64,000 nt of DNA. Origin: Limisphaera sp026417315. GTDB taxonomy: Bacteria; Verrucomicrobiota; Verrucomicrobiia; Limisphaerales; Limisphaeraceae. The number at the start of each line of letters is the position of its first letter. The stretch's first letter is position 1. The notes below the pieces were generated by a model that worked only from the letters and a program-made list of their open reading frames with translations, was not told the origin of the DNA and did no database searches. Shown piece after piece: positions 63,521 through 64,000 of the stretch. The position numbers were made by a program, and so were the translations under genes. The stretch lies in NCBI RefSeq assembly GCF_049537125.1, contig NZ_JBMVQY010000002.1, positions 434,001 through 498,000 of the forward strand, written 5' to 3'.

Positions 63521-63874
63521 ATGAAGCTGGTTCTGTCGACACACAACCTCACCCTCACCGAGGCGATCGAAAACCATGTTATCAGCAAACTCGAAAAACT
63601 CGCCCGCCTCCAACAACGTGCCGTGGAGGCCCGCGTCCTGCTCGAACGCGACCACGCCCGGGCCCAGGAGCAGCAGTTCATCTGTTCGATCCGACTCGGT
63701 GTGCGGGGCCCCGACCTGTTCGCCGAGGATTGTGAGAGCGACCTGTACGCCGCCATCGACAAGGTGATCAAAAAACTCGAGCAGCAGATTCGCACCCGGC
63801 ACAACAAACAGAAGGCCCGCAAACACAAACAAGCCGCCGAGACGAAGCGCCGCCGCCAGGAGGCTGCCCTGTAA
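63521..63874 (+). CDS. hpf: Ribosome hibernation-promoting factor (HPF/RaiA family)
   Basis: 117 residues from ATG63521, matching the beta-alpha-beta-beta-beta-alpha HPF domain that binds the 30S decoding channel and helps store inactive ribosomes. Features: LVLSTHNLTLTEAIENHVISKLEKL, RVLLERDHARAQEQQFICSIRLGVRGPDLFAEDCESDLYAAIDKVIKKLEQQIR and a very basic tail (HNKQKARKHKQAAETKRRRQ). The length is that of short HPF; it lacks the C-terminal dimerisation domain of long HPF. Divergent from tyrA with about 200 bases between. Confidence 0.9.
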   Translation: MKLVLSTHNLTLTEAIENHVISKLEKLARLQQRAVEARVLLERDHARAQEQQFICSIRLGVRGPDLFAEDCESDLYAAIDKVIKKLEQQIRTRHNKQKARKHKQAAETKRRRQEAAL

Positions 63875-64000
63875 TGGCGCCCCGGTGTTCGCGCGGTCCG
63901 ACCCGTTTCCGTGGACGGGGGAACGCCGAGCCCACGGTCCCGCTCCACGGCCGTGCTGCCGGCGGTTCGCTGGTTCGACACGCAAAGCGAGTCCTGCTCT

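Overview
The window is GC-rich chromosomal DNA, almost certainly bacterial. Tat-exported Gfo/Idh/MocA oxidoreductase, a secreted PQQ-type propeller, MglA/roadblock modules, RHS/YD-repeat cassettes and abundant intergenic hairpin repeats together suggest a Verrucomicrobiota-like organism (Limisphaera/Pedosphaera type). That assignment is inference from gene content; there is no rRNA here to test it.

Layout. 1-6.8 kb: housekeeping metabolism (epimerase tail, proA, 5-formyl-THF cyclo-ligase with rarA, a small monooxygenase, argA coupled to a GT4 glycosyltransferase). 7.3-13.3 kb: a complete MacAB/TolC-type efflux operon (outer-membrane lipoprotein, adaptor, ATPase, permease). 13.5-16 kb: a cydA with no cydB beside it, nfo and tRNA-Ser(GCT). 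16.4-29.5 kb: an accessory island. It holds a decayed isochorismatase gene and four tandem RHS C-terminal modules. Each module has its own variable tip and a small, mostly membrane-anchored, downstream gene. An IS110 relic and two groups of palindromic REP-like repeats follow.

29.6-39.2 kb: glnD, then a minus-strand unit of a soluble PAS histidine kinase, an NtrC-type sigma-54 regulator and a GT-C membrane glycosyltransferase, then corA and a secreted EEP-family phosphatase/nuclease. 39.5-45.3 kb: tRNA-Thr(TGT) and two divergent operons that look like one small-GTPase signalling system: MglB-like roadblock, MglA GTPase and a large proline-rich roadblock scaffold on one side; a REC-DUF4388 regulator, a mini-roadblock protein and a helical protein on the other.

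45.3-55 kb: uppP, a large secreted TIM-barrel glycosidase-like protein, an AmmeMemoRadiSam B homologue, a Tat-exported oxidoreductase and a secreted beta-propeller, separated by long gene-free stretches. 55.5-64 kb: biosynthesis again, with hom-thrC followed by a divergent fold-III PLP decarboxylase, the minus-strand tyrA-aroA-cmk-plsC cluster, and hpf.

The most unusual parts are the RHS cassette array, with metalloprotease-like and unassigned tips, and the MglA/roadblock operon pair, whose scaffold protein carries an internal domain duplication.
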